A DNA stretch of 64,000 nucleotides, taken from NCBI RefSeq assembly GCF_009796785.1, contig NZ_CP047026.1, positions 3,144,501-3,208,500 on the forward strand. Reading direction: 5' to 3'. The DNA comes from Polaribacter sp. L3A8 (GTDB lineage: Bacteria > Bacteroidota > Bacteroidia > Flavobacteriales > Flavobacteriaceae). Shown one piece after another: positions 27,358-36,673 of the stretch (position 1 is its first letter; the number at the start of each line of letters is the position of its first letter). The notes under the pieces are model-generated. The model made no database searches. It saw only the letters and a program-made list of their open reading frames with translations, and was not told where the DNA came from. The translations under genes were made by a program, and so were the position numbers.

Positions 27358-27554
27358 TAGCTATTTCCAGCTTTCACTACTCGCTTTTTTTGCCAAAAAA
27401 AATGGCAAAAAAGAGCTCAAACAGACCGTTCAATCTGGGCTAAACCTATTTAAAAGCTTTTAGAGAATGCAGTCAACTTTCAATGCTGAACTTGTTTCAG
27501 TATCTCAACTGAGTAATATTAAAACGTTATAAGAACCTGAAATAAATTCAGGTT
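27358..27554. repeat. Cluster of probable dispersed intergenic repeat fragments
   Basis: The 311-base gap after nrdA holds no gene. It contains a hairpin TTTTTTGCCA / TGGCAAAAAA (about 27388-27416) inside a segment that resembles a palindromic repeat often seen between flavobacterial genes, then CTGAACTTGTTTCAG (about 27487-27501) and AACCTGAA/TTCAGGTT (27534-27541, 27547-27554), both like fragments of another common mobile-looking hairpin. Recognition is from memory of such sequences; copies elsewhere in this genome cannot be checked here. Confidence 0.45.
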
Positions 27555-27616
27555 GACATTTTTTTACTTTCTAGACGGCTTTTTTTGTACTTTTCAACCT
27601 ATAAAAATGTAAAGTT

Positions 27617-28285
27617 TTGACAACAAAAACAATACTCTTTATAGCTTTAGGAATCGTTTCTTTTGGAGTTTCTTTATTGGTTAAGAAGAATAAAGACCAA
27701 TCTAACACAACAAGAAAGCGAATGTTGGCAAAAGTTAACCAAGCTAAAAATATAGAAAAATTTAGAAATTCAAAAGATTTTCAACATCCAATTTCAAGTG
27801 CTATCTTTAATTTATTAGAAAATTTTGATGTGCATGATGGGGTTGGAAAAAAATTAAATGATGAAGAAATAAAAGCAATAGAAAATAAACTACAATTAGA
27901 TTTACCAACATCTTACAAAATTTTTCTAAAACACTTTGGTGATGGAGGTAATTGGGTTTTTAGCCAGTATATAGATAGTATTCAAAATTTTTCTTGGTTA
28001 TCAAATTATAGAAACGATTTCTCAGAGACAATTGAATTAGATGGAGGAAAACTGTTAAAAGTAAATAGTTTATTATGTCTAATGACAGAAGATTCTAATG
28101 GAGGTGCTTGGTGTTGGTTAACTTCAGAAAAAGATACTAATGGAGAATGGGAATTAGCGTATTATATGGATAATAAACTTCATTATAAAGTTCTCAACTT
28201 TACAGAATGGTTAAACATCCTAACAAAAGAAGGAGTTGAAGTTATTAGGGAGTTAGATCTAGAAGAAACATTAGGTTTAGGTTAA
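27617..28285 (+). CDS. Membrane-anchored SMI1/KNR4 (SUKH) family protein
   Basis: A 222-residue protein. A single N-terminal hydrophobic segment (ILFIALGIVSFGVSLLV) is followed by a charged linker and a SMI1/KNR4-like domain (about 80-205; IENKLQLDLPTSYKIFLKHFG, then LLCLMTEDSNGGAWCWLTS). SUKH proteins often serve as immunity proteins against polymorphic toxins, but many are housekeeping or orphan; no toxin gene is adjacent, so the role is open. The start is TTG at 27617, chosen because the only nearby ATG runs straight into TAA. Its own terminator follows, then the IS982 element. Confidence 0.7.
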   Translation: MTTKTILFIALGIVSFGVSLLVKKNKDQSNTTRKRMLAKVNQAKNIEKFRNSKDFQHPISSAIFNLLENFDVHDGVGKKLNDEEIKAIENKLQLDLPTSYKIFLKHFGDGGNWVFSQYIDSIQNFSWLSNYRNDFSETIELDGGKLLKVNSLLCLMTEDSNGGAWCWLTSEKDTNGEWELAYYMDNKLHYKVLNFTEWLNILTKEGVEVIRELDLEETLGLG

Positions 28286-28290
28286 TAAAA

Positions 28291-28320
28291 AAAGAGAAGC
28301 TTTACGGCTTCTCTTTTTTT
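28291..28320 (+). terminator. Terminator of the SMI1/KNR4 gene
   Basis: AAAGAGAAGC (28291-28300) and GCTTCTCTTT (28307-28316) form a perfect 10-bp stem with loop TTTACG and a T-run. It is immediately left of the IS982 insertion site. Confidence 0.85.
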
Positions 28321-28326
28321 ATTTAA

Positions 28327-29345
28327 CGTGAGTTCGAGCTAATCAATCGCAATATTCGGTAACATATTCGGGATTTTTATAGAAGGTTTTTTAGGTAAAA
28401 AAGAATATGCAATTAATCCAGAGATCATATTTGTTATGAAATTATCAAAAGATCTATGTCTAGAATGTTCAATTTGGCAAGTGTTTTTTAGTACATCATT
28501 TACTGTTTCGATGATTGCTCTTTTTCTTAGGATAACTTTATCCATATAGTCCATTGCTTTCTTTTTCATGTTTTTTCGAACTTTAGTTATTAAATGAATT
28601 CCGTCTACAAAAAGTCTTTCAAATAAATCTTTCCCAATATATCCTTTGTCTCCAAAAATTTTTCCAAATAATTTGTCGTGAAACTTCTTTTGTTTGAGAG
28701 GGAATCTGTCATCTACATTGGCTGGAGTGAACATAAAATCAATAATTTCTCCTTTGTCATTGCAGACAATATGTAGTTTAAATCCAAAATACCACCCCAT
28801 AGTTCCATAGCTTTTTTTGGCAATATCTTTAAATACTTTATGTTGTTTTTCTCTTTTATAGTGACATACTTTTAAAGGAGTAGAATCAATAAAAGAGATA
28901 CCTGTGCAATCGCCTAAACAATACATTTTCATAAAAACGGCTAAAGGTTGTGTAACCTTTTTTTGAAGTTCTACAAATCTATTATAAGAAACACAATCTG
29001 GAAACAGATCTTGTCTGTATTTACAAATATGGTTTAAGTAAAAGTGTTTAAGGTTTCGGTAAGACTTTAGGTGAAATATAACAAGTATGGTCATCACTTC
29101 ACTATCAGACATTTTGAACTTTCTATTACGTTTTTTAGTTGTTGAACCATCAGAAATGCTGTTTTTATTAAGAATTAAGTTAAATTCTTTCATAAAATCA
29201 TCTAAAGAACAGAAAATTTCTATAATTTTACTATCAGAAATCATAAGCAGGATATTTATTAATATATTAGAATTCAGTACTTTAATATACTAAATATTCT
29301 GCTTTTTTTATAGGTTTAATTAAAATTTCTTACATCGAACTCACG
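28327..29345 (-). mobile_element. IS982-family insertion sequence
   Basis: A roughly 1.02-kb element bounded by inverted ends CGTGAGTTCGA (28327-28337) and TCGAACTCACG (29335-29345), with further imperfect pairing inward. Flanks read TTATTTA on both sides (28319-28325 and 29346-29352), consistent with a target duplication of 7-8 bp with one base of ambiguity at the left end. It sits between the convergent SMI1/KNR4 and nhaA genes and breaks neither. The transposase inside is intact. Confidence 0.88.
28339..29244 (-). CDS. IS982-family transposase
   Basis: A 301-residue DDE transposase of full family length. Visible acidic residues are in SFIDSTPLKVC, the ANVDDRFPL segment and the IIETVNDVLKN glutamate near the C-terminal part; the GYIGKDLFE motif is characteristic of IS982. 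The N-terminal half has the usual helical DNA-binding region. No frameshift or stop is present, so it may still be active. Confidence 0.93.
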   Translation of the reverse strand: MISDSKIIEIFCSLDDFMKEFNLILNKNSISDGSTTKKRNRKFKMSDSEVMTILVIFHLKSYRNLKHFYLNHICKYRQDLFPDCVSYNRFVELQKKVTQPLAVFMKMYCLGDCTGISFIDSTPLKVCHYKREKQHKVFKDIAKKSYGTMGWYFGFKLHIVCNDKGEIIDFMFTPANVDDRFPLKQKKFHDKLFGKIFGDKGYIGKDLFERLFVDGIHLITKVRKNMKKKAMDYMDKVILRKRAIIETVNDVLKNTCQIEHSRHRSFDNFITNMISGLIAYSFLPKKPSIKIPNMLPNIAID

Positions 29346-29373
29346 TTATTTATAAACTTTTTCTATAAGAGAT

Positions 29374-30687
29374 TTATCCCTCAGTAATAACTTCTGGTTT
29401 GGTACTCGCCCTTAAAATAAAGTACCCAATTACGGCAGAAATAAGCGAACCTAAAAGAATTCCTATTTTTGCAGAACTAATGTATTCTGGAGATGAGGTA
29501 AAGGCCAAACTAGCAATAAAAATTGCCATTGTAAAACCAATACCTGCAATAAAGGAAACTCCAAAAATTTGTTTCACACTAACATCAGATGGAATCTGTA
29601 CTAGGTTTAATTTCTCTGCAAGTAATACAATGAAAGGGATTCCTAATCCTTTACCTAAAACCAAACAAAGTATAATATTTATAACCAACGGCACTTCTAT
29701 ACCTACAGAACTATCTATTAAAACACCCGCGTTTGCCAATGCAAAAATAGGAATGATAAAATAGGCCACCCAACCATGTAAACTATGTTCTAAATGCTGT
29801 AATGGAGATTGAAACTTGTGGCTCCAATCTTCTAATTCATCCATATGACCTACTTGTTCATTAGACAAAATAGGTTTTTTTAATACCGTTGCATTTTTAA
29901 TATCATTGTAAATATTCTCTAATTGAGATAAAAATGTGGCGGTTTCTATTTTCTGTCTTATTGGTACAGAAAAAGCTAACAAAATACCTGCTACTGTTGG
30001 GTGAACTCCAGATTTTAAGAACAATACCCAAACGACTATTCCGGTAAAAAACATAATAAATTTAAAGTAATACCCTTTGTAAGACAAAAAGTATAAAACA
30101 GCTAATAAACCTAAACCAATAAACAATAAGGTGGTTTTAATTGCGCCACTATAAAAAATGGCAATCACTAAAACAGCTTCAATATCATCTACAATTGCAA
30201 AGGCTATTAAAAATATTTTTAAACTTAAAGGCACTCTTTTTCCTAGAGAATTTAATACAGCCAAAGAAAAAGCAATATCTGTGGCCATTGGTATTCCCCA
30301 ACCTTTAAAGGTATCTGGGTTTTGGTTTAAAAGCATAAATAAGGCAACAGGAGCAATTACGCCTCCAATGGCACCAAATAATGGAAATGCTATTTTTTTA
30401 ATTGAATTTAACTCGCCAATTAACACTTCTCTTTTAATTTCTAAACCAATTAAAAAGAAGAAAATAGCCATTAAACCATCGTTAATCCATAATATAAGTG
30501 GTTTTTTTAATTCAAAATTTTCTCCTGTCACACCAATTTTATAGTCTAAAAGAGCGGTGTAACTATCGCTAAAGCTAGAGTTTGCCCAAATTAAGGCAAT
30601 TATGGTACTTAATAATAATAGAATTCCGCTAAAACCTTCAATTTTCATGAACTTTTGAAACGGTGTAAGAAATACTTTTTTTATCAT
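29374..30687 (-). CDS. nhaA: Na+/H+ antiporter NhaA
   Basis: An inner-membrane sodium/proton antiporter of 437 residues, with the ion-binding aspartates D167 and D168 in AFAIVDDIEAVLV and D137 in MATDIAFSLAVL (equivalents of the E. coli Asp163/164 and Asp133). GLEIKREVLIGELN in the N-terminal part is also diagnostic. About 12 membrane segments. The extended loop around residues 250-300 (hydrophilic, LEDWSHKFQSPL) is slightly longer than in E. coli. It fits a marine lifestyle. The META-domain gene lies six bases upstream on the same strand. Confidence 0.96.
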   Translation of the reverse strand: MIKKVFLTPFQKFMKIEGFSGILLLLSTIIALIWANSSFSDSYTALLDYKIGVTGENFELKKPLILWINDGLMAIFFFLIGLEIKREVLIGELNSIKKIAFPLFGAIGGVIAPVALFMLLNQNPDTFKGWGIPMATDIAFSLAVLNSLGKRVPLSLKIFLIAFAIVDDIEAVLVIAIFYSGAIKTTLLFIGLGLLAVLYFLSYKGYYFKFIMFFTGIVVWVLFLKSGVHPTVAGILLAFSVPIRQKIETATFLSQLENIYNDIKNATVLKKPILSNEQVGHMDELEDWSHKFQSPLQHLEHSLHGWVAYFIIPIFALANAGVLIDSSVGIEVPLVINIILCLVLGKGLGIPFIVLLAEKLNLVQIPSDVSVKQIFGVSFIAGIGFTMAIFIASLAFTSSPEYISSAKIGILLGSLISAVIGYFILRASTKPEVITEG

Positions 30688-30693
30688 AGAATT

Positions 30694-31134
30694 TTAATTA
30701 AAATAAACAGCTTCAAAAATTGCTAAAGGAGCTCTTCTGCCCACATTTAAAGATAATACATCGTCTTTTACAGTGTAATTATCGGCTAAGTTTAAAACCT
30801 TTAAAAATGCAGGTTCATCTGTGTTAGGGCAAAACATTCTAGTAGATACTAATTTGCTAAATTTAATTCGGTTACCCTCTTCTAGGGTAAATTCTCCAGA
30901 AACGGAATTACAACCCGCAAAACCTGTTAGTCTATTATCTTGAGTTTTTAAGGTGATAGAAATTTCACGTTCTTGGTTTTTGTCCACTTTTACTTCTTTC
31001 CCTTCTAAGGTTTTTAGTTTCCAGTATTTTCCTGTGATAGCAGTATCAAAAGAATCATTGTTTTTTTTCTGTACAGAACTACAACTCATTACGGTTATTA
31101 GTATTAGATTGATTACGATCAGTTTAACTTTCAT
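30694..31134 (-). CDS. META-domain lipoprotein (HslJ-like)
   Basis: About 146 residues. The ATG at 31134 gives a lipoprotein signal with the lipobox cysteine at about C18 (ILITVMSCSS); the longer in-frame start at 31209 would place a non-signal-like stretch in front. The META domain follows (GKYWKLKTLEGKEV ... GFAGCNSVSGEF ... RMFCPNTDEPAFLKVL), with the conserved GCN and the C-terminal APLAIFEA. Family members are periplasmic or surface lipoproteins linked to stress such as novobiocin or heat response; the exact role is not known. It precedes nhaA by six bases. Confidence 0.83.
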   Translation of the reverse strand: MKVKLIVINLILITVMSCSSVQKKNNDSFDTAITGKYWKLKTLEGKEVKVDKNQEREISITLKTQDNRLTGFAGCNSVSGEFTLEEGNRIKFSKLVSTRMFCPNTDEPAFLKVLNLADNYTVKDDVLSLNVGRRAPLAIFEAVYFN

Positions 31135-31314
31135 AAATATTTTTTTGTAAAAAATTAAATATACTTTTAGTTGGCAACATAGTAAATTAAAAAATATTAA
31201 AATCTTCATAAAATTTAAAGGCTAAAAAGGGGTTTGTATTGTTTTTCATTTGCTTTTATCAACCCAAAATAATAGTTTGTACTTTTACACATCAAACTTT
31301 ATAATTCATACATA

Positions 31315-32652
31315 ATGAACTGGGAACAACTCCTTTCTTTAAAACGCTTTGGAGATACACAAAAACGCGATAGAATAGCACAAGACGAAACTCGTTTGGG
31401 TTTTGATGTAGATTTTGATAGAATTATATTCTCCTCCGCATTTAGAAGCTTACAAGACAAAACACAGGTAATTCCGTTATCTAAAACCGACTTTGTACAT
31501 ACTCGTTTAACACACAGTTTAGAAGTCTCTGTGGTTGGTAGAACCTTAGGGAGAAGAGTAGGAAAGGTGTTGTTAGAACGCCATCCTAATTTATCTAATT
31601 TAGGATACACTTTTAACGATTTTGGTGCCATTGTAGGTACTGCTTCTTTAATGCACGATATTGGAAATCCGCCTTTTGGGCATTCTGGAGAAAAAGCCAT
31701 TGGAGAGTATTTTAAAACCGGAAAAGGTGCAAAATATAAAGCAGAATTAACAGCTATAGAATATCAAGATTTAATAGATTTTGAAGGAAATGCAAACGGA
31801 TTTAAAATTTTAACAGAATCTAGAGAGGGTATTTCTGGTGGTTTGCGTTTAAGTTATGCAACGTTAGGTGCTTTTTTAAAATATCCTAAAGAAAGTCTTC
31901 CTAAAAAACCAACAAATCATATTGTAGATAAAAAATATGGGTTTTTTCAGTCTGAAAAGAACGAGTTTTTAGAAGTGGTGGAAGATTTAGGAATGAAGCA
32001 AAAAACTGCCTCAGCAGTCTCTTTTTATAGACATCCATTAGCATATTTAGTAGAAGCGGCAGATGATATTTGTTATACAATTATAGATTTTGAAGACGGA
32101 ATTAACCTAGGCTTAATTGAAGAAGAATTTGCTTTAGAGTATATGATTAAGTTGGTAAAAGATACTATTGATATTAAAAAATATCATTCTTTACAACATA
32201 AAACCGACAGAATAAGTTACTTAAGAGCTTTGGCAATTGGTGTTTTAATTAATGAAGCTGTAACTATTTTCTTGGCAAATGAAGAAGCTATTTTAAACGG
32301 AACGTTTGAGAAGTCTTTGTTAGAGAAGTGTAAGTATGAGGCACAAATTAACGACATTATTAAATTAAGTATTGATAAAATTTATAAAAGCACAGAAGTT
32401 ATAGAAAAAGAGGTGGCTGGTTATAGAATTATTGCCGATTTGTTAGATGTTTTTGTATCGGCATTAAATAATAAATTTGAAGGAAACCCATCTAACTTTG
32501 ATAGTTTGGTGTTAAACCTATTACCAAAAGAATATCAAACAGAAACCAATAACTTGTATCATAGAATAATGCAGGTTTGTAGTTATGTTTCTAGAATGTC
32601 TGATGGTTATGCTATTAGAATGCATAAAAAAATAACTGGGAATACTATTTAA
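31315..32652 (+). CDS. dgt: Deoxyguanosinetriphosphate triphosphohydrolase (dGTPase)
   Basis: An HD-domain enzyme of 445 residues that hydrolyses dNTPs to nucleoside and triphosphate. Metal-binding residues appear in TRLTHSLEVS and LMHDIGNPPFGHSGE, with further conserved parts RDRIAQDETRLGFDVDFDRI and FRSLQDKTQV at the N-terminus and HPLAYLVEAADDICYTIID in the middle. Length is typical. It may balance dNTP pools made by the nrdBA enzyme elsewhere in the window, though the genes are not linked in an operon. Confidence 0.94.
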   Translation: MNWEQLLSLKRFGDTQKRDRIAQDETRLGFDVDFDRIIFSSAFRSLQDKTQVIPLSKTDFVHTRLTHSLEVSVVGRTLGRRVGKVLLERHPNLSNLGYTFNDFGAIVGTASLMHDIGNPPFGHSGEKAIGEYFKTGKGAKYKAELTAIEYQDLIDFEGNANGFKILTESREGISGGLRLSYATLGAFLKYPKESLPKKPTNHIVDKKYGFFQSEKNEFLEVVEDLGMKQKTASAVSFYRHPLAYLVEAADDICYTIIDFEDGINLGLIEEEFALEYMIKLVKDTIDIKKYHSLQHKTDRISYLRALAIGVLINEAVTIFLANEEAILNGTFEKSLLEKCKYEAQINDIIKLSIDKIYKSTEVIEKEVAGYRIIADLLDVFVSALNNKFEGNPSNFDSLVLNLLPKEYQTETNNLYHRIMQVCSYVSRMSDGYAIRMHKKITGNTI

Positions 32653-32702
32653 ATTCCATTTATAAGAAGATTAATAAACTTGTCATTAAATAAAGAGATA
32701 CT

Positions 32703-33113
32703 ATGTTAAACAAAATTGTACAATTATTATTTTTAATGCTAATTTCTAGTTTATTTTTCTTCTGTAAATCAAATCAAGTGAATAAAAACAACAGCAAAAA
32801 CAATGATGAGATTATAACTTTTGAGAGCCATAAAATTGTTAAGGAAATTTATAATAAAAATAAATCTAAATTACTGATTTTAAATTATGTAGAGGGTAAT
32901 AGTCCTGTAGTTACTTTCAATTATCAAGTAATTGATGTAAAAACCAAAAAGGAGTTAAAAAAAGGTGTTTTTACGGGCGAAAAAATGGAATGGTTAGATG
33001 AGAGTTCTTTAAAAGGTACACCTTATGTTGGTATAATAGAAAAAGAAAATGATCTAATTATAGGAGAAAACACACCGACAAAAAAGAGATATATTACTAT
33101 AAAAATTGACTAA
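32703..33113 (+). CDS. Small exported hypothetical protein
   Basis: A 136-residue protein I do not recognise. The N-terminus is a clear hydrophobic export signal (MLNKIVQLLFLMLISSLFFF) followed by CKSN, a possible but poor lipobox because the residues before Cys are aromatic. The mature part is lysine-rich with short beta-like segments (SKLLILNYVEGNSPVVTFNY, KKGVFTGEKMEWLDESS). It lies 50 bases after dgt and 11 bases before the large Asp-box lipoprotein, so it may be co-transcribed with the latter. Confidence 0.65.
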   Translation: MLNKIVQLLFLMLISSLFFFCKSNQVNKNNSKNNDEIITFESHKIVKEIYNKNKSKLLILNYVEGNSPVVTFNYQVIDVKTKKELKKGVFTGEKMEWLDESSLKGTPYVGIIEKENDLIIGENTPTKKRYITIKID

Positions 33114-33124
33114 CCTAAAAAGCT

Positions 33125-36100
33125 ATGAAAATGAAAAAAAAGTATTTATCAATTGTTGCTTCTATATTTTTATCAACCATCCTTCTTGTTGGGTGTCAAC
33201 CAAAAGAAAAGGAAAAAGAAATTGTTATAAAAAATAATTTTAGGCAATTAAAGAAAGCAAAAAAGCCTCAAGGTGTTCATAAAAAAGGAATCGAAAAGAT
33301 TGCCGATTATCAAAAACAGATAAGAAAACGAATCGACGAAGAAAATTCTACTTATAAAAAGGGATACCTTATAGAAGAATATAATAAAGCAAAACAAAAA
33401 GCATTTAAAAAAGGTAGTGCTAGCGCTATTTCTCCTGTTTTTCAAGAAAGAGGTCCTAATAATGTTCCTGGAAGAGCTAGAGGTATTGCTGTAGATCCTA
33501 ATAATGCTAATAGATGGTTTATAGGTAGTGTTGGTGGTGGTGTTTGGTTAACGGAAGATGCAGGAGTAACTTGGTCTGTACTAACCGATTTTAACATACC
33601 AAACCTAGCAACTTCTACCATTGTAATTAGTCAAACAAACTCTAATGTATTATATGTAGGTACAGGTGAGCCTTTTGGTAATTTAGGCGCAATTGGTGGT
33701 TCTGGAGTCTATAAAACAATAGATGGTGGTGTTACTTGGCAAAGTTTAGTTGCAACTACAGGTTTTGGTGATGTAGGGAGAATCATTATAAATCCTTTAG
33801 ATGATATGAATGTTTTAATCGGTACCACCGAGGGTATTTATAGAACTACAGACGGTGGTACTTCTTGGGAAAAAACGTATAGTTTTCCAATTGATGGTTC
33901 TTCTACTGTACAAGATTTAGATGCAGATCCTACTAATTTTAATATTCAATATGGTTCTGTAAGCTCTTTAGGTTTGGTAAAAAGTACAGATGGAGGTGTT
34001 ACATGGAACATTGTTTTTGATCGTGCAGATTTTAACGAAAATCATAGAAGATTTGAAACTGCTGTATCAGAAATAAATACATCAGTTGTTGTTGTTTGTG
34101 CTTATTCTGGTTCTGGTGGTACTGTTAGTCCTAATACAGATTTATATATATCAAGAGATGCTGGAGTAACTTTTACTAATTTAACAGCTCCAATTGGTGC
34201 TATCGTAGATAGATTAGATTTAGTAGACGGACAAGGATGGTATGACAATATTGTTTTAACGCACCCTTTTGATGAGAATGTTTTTTATGTTGGAGGAGTA
34301 GAACTTTTTAAAGTTACTGTAAATAGCGATGATACTTTTACTGCTTTAGAGATAGCTGCTACTGGTCAAAACAGTAATCTTAATCAAATAAATACAGATG
34401 TTCATGTAGATCAGCATGGACTTACTGCTATAAAAGGAATAAACAATAACTTTCAAATAGTTTTAGCAAACGATGGAGGTATTTATTCTAGTAACTCGGC
34501 TTTAGACCCAGGAGTAAATGAAGGAGATTGGTCTAATTCTGCCTTAGGAAAAAATAGTACGCAGTTTTATGGTGCAGCCAAACAAAATGGGGCTGATAAT
34601 TATTTAGTAGGTGCACAAGATAATGGTTGTTGGATATCGTTAGGAGATGATTCAACCAAAGAGAAATCGTATATAGCTGTTTTTGGTGGAGATGGTTTTG
34701 AAGTTATTTGGCATTATGATAATCCTCGAGATTTTATTGTTTCTTCTCAAAATAATAGAATTGGTAGATATGTTAATTTTGACTTTGCAGGAAGTACTAG
34801 TTTAGAAGGAGAACCAATATTTTATACAAAAATAACAAATGCAAATAATAACCCAGATGTTGTTTTTTCTATTTCAGGGAATGGGGTTTATCGTTCTACA
34901 GATTTTGCAGCAACCTGGAGTTTAATACCTATAGTTTCTAATTATGCACCAAGTACTTCAAGTGCTTTAGATGTAAAGGTATCTGTTGCAGATCCAAATA
35001 TTGTTTGGGCTGGAGCTGCAATGACAGAGAGTGGTAGTTATGTGTTACATGTTTCTAAAGATAACGGACAATCGTTTACCAATGCAGGTAGTTATAACAA
35101 TCCTAATGGTTCTCTTAACGCATTTATTTCTGGTATAGCAACTTCTTATACCGAAAAAAATAGAGCCTATGCACTTTTTTCAAATCAAGGGGAGCCTAAA
35201 ATTCTAAAAACTGAAGATTTAGGAGCAACTTGGAGTGATATTACAGGGTTTGAAACAGATTCGAATACAGGTTTTCCAGATGTGGCAGTTCATAGTGTTT
35301 TAGAAATGCCTTTTAACAAAGATATTATTTGGGCAGGTACAGATATTGGTCTTTTTCAAACAGAAAATGGAGGTACAAGTTGGAGTATGATTACAGATTT
35401 ACCAGCAGTAGCTGTTTATGATATGAAAGTAGTAAATGATCAAGTTGTAATTGCAACTTATGGTAGAGGGGTTTGGTCTGCAACTATTTCTGATTTAAAC
35501 ACGTACACATTACCAGGATACTTAGAGTTTGCACAAGCCTCTACACAACAAAAAGAAATTGAAAGTTTACAAACTGTTGTTAGTTATAAAGTACCAACAG
35601 ATGATGTAAACAGAATTAAAATATTTATAGATGGTATAGAGCAAGCAGAGGTAATACAAGATTTTACTGAAGGCGTAACGTATTCTTATGAAACAATAGA
35701 TTTGGCAGAAGGGTATCATCAACTAGGTATTCAGGTTTTTGATGATACTAATAGTTTAGAAACTCCAATAAATAACCAAGAATTTTTAGTAATTGATTAT
35801 AATGCTGCAGCTGCTTCCATTGTGATTACAGAATTTCAAGATTCAGATGTATTTTCATATAAGTCAGATTTTGTCGTGAATAATTTAGGTGGAGACGTTT
35901 CTAATTCAGTATTAAACAACTCAGATCATCCTTACAATAACGCAACAACGTATTCTGTAACATTAAAACAACCGTTAACAATATCAGAAGACAATAAAGA
36001 TTTTAGGTATGAAGATTTTGCCATTGTAGAGCCATATACGGATGATCTAACAGACTTAACTCAGTTTTATGATTATGTTTTAATTGAAGCTTCTACCGAT

Positions 36101-36616
36101 TTAATTACTTGGAAAACATTAGATAAATACGACGCAAGAAGATTTCCAGAATGGTTAGCAGAATTTAATAAAGGAACCGATGCTGTGGGAAGTGATGCTT
36201 TATTTAAAGAACAAAACATTGTGTTAACAGATAAAGGCTTTGCTATTGGAGATACGGTTGTTTTTAAATTTAGTTTAGTTTCAGATCCAGGGGCATTTTC
36301 TTATGGTTGGGCTATTCAGTCGATAAATAAAAATACAGCTACCGCTTCTGTTGATGATGTTTTAGCCGGTAATCAAGTATTTGCAATTTATCCTACGGTT
36401 TCTAAAGGAGACTTTACTTTACAAGGAAAAAGTACCTTAGGAAAAACTAAAATGACTGTTTTTAGTCTTAACGGTAAAAAAGTATATGCTAAAGAGGTCG
36501 ATTTTACAGCAAACGATAAACAAGAAATTTCTGTGAGTTTAAATGCTGGCGTTTATATTGTAAATCTTATTGATGAAAACAATAAAAAAGCTTCAAGTAA
36601 AATAGTAATTGAGTAG
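33125..36616 (+). CDS. Large Asp-box beta-propeller protein with T9SS type A sorting domain
   Basis: A 1163-residue surface protein. The N-terminus has a lipobox-like signal (STILLVGCQPKEK, Cys24). Residues about 95-800 carry at least eight Asp-box/BNR repeats (for example TIDGGVTW, TTDGGTSW, STDGGVTW, TENGGTSW), the sortilin/sialidase-type propeller pattern; no glycosidase active site could be identified. The end (about 1085-1163; IYPTVSKGDFTLQG... VYIVNLIDENNKK) is a T9SS C-terminal sorting domain. Having both a lipobox and a T9SS domain is odd. It should reach the surface through the translocon that includes SprA. Ligand or substrate unknown. Confidence 0.85.
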   Translation: MKMKKKYLSIVASIFLSTILLVGCQPKEKEKEIVIKNNFRQLKKAKKPQGVHKKGIEKIADYQKQIRKRIDEENSTYKKGYLIEEYNKAKQKAFKKGSASAISPVFQERGPNNVPGRARGIAVDPNNANRWFIGSVGGGVWLTEDAGVTWSVLTDFNIPNLATSTIVISQTNSNVLYVGTGEPFGNLGAIGGSGVYKTIDGGVTWQSLVATTGFGDVGRIIINPLDDMNVLIGTTEGIYRTTDGGTSWEKTYSFPIDGSSTVQDLDADPTNFNIQYGSVSSLGLVKSTDGGVTWNIVFDRADFNENHRRFETAVSEINTSVVVVCAYSGSGGTVSPNTDLYISRDAGVTFTNLTAPIGAIVDRLDLVDGQGWYDNIVLTHPFDENVFYVGGVELFKVTVNSDDTFTALEIAATGQNSNLNQINTDVHVDQHGLTAIKGINNNFQIVLANDGGIYSSNSALDPGVNEGDWSNSALGKNSTQFYGAAKQNGADNYLVGAQDNGCWISLGDDSTKEKSYIAVFGGDGFEVIWHYDNPRDFIVSSQNNRIGRYVNFDFAGSTSLEGEPIFYTKITNANNNPDVVFSISGNGVYRSTDFAATWSLIPIVSNYAPSTSSALDVKVSVADPNIVWAGAAMTESGSYVLHVSKDNGQSFTNAGSYNNPNGSLNAFISGIATSYTEKNRAYALFSNQGEPKILKTEDLGATWSDITGFETDSNTGFPDVAVHSVLEMPFNKDIIWAGTDIGLFQTENGGTSWSMITDLPAVAVYDMKVVNDQVVIATYGRGVWSATISDLNTYTLPGYLEFAQASTQQKEIESLQTVVSYKVPTDDVNRIKIFIDGIEQAEVIQDFTEGVTYSYETIDLAEGYHQLGIQVFDDTNSLETPINNQEFLVIDYNAAAASIVITEFQDSDVFSYKSDFVVNNLGGDVSNSVLNNSDHPYNNATTYSVTLKQPLTISEDNKDFRYEDFAIVEPYTDDLTDLTQFYDYVLIEASTDLITWKTLDKYDARRFPEWLAEFNKGTDAVGSDALFKEQNIVLTDKGFAIGDTVVFKFSLVSDPGAFSYGWAIQSINKNTATASVDDVLAGNQVFAIYPTVSKGDFTLQGKSTLGKTKMTVFSLNGKKVYAKEVDFTANDKQEISVSLNAGVYIVNLIDENNKKASSKIVIE

Positions 36617-36637
36617 TTTCCTCTACTTTCAATGTAT

Positions 36638-36669
36638 AAAAAAAAGACGCTATTTAGCGTCTTTTTTTT
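36638..36669. terminator. Bidirectional terminator between the propeller gene and dxs
   Basis: GACGCT (36646-36651) pairs with AGCGTC (36656-36661), flanked by an A-run on the left and a T-run on the right, so it can stop transcription from both convergent genes. Confidence 0.85.
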
Positions 36670-36673
36670 ATGA

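Noticed and set aside
32742..32770. Firm lipoprotein call for the 136-residue protein
   Set aside because: The residues before the Cys are Phe, which do not make a standard lipobox; only an export signal is supported.
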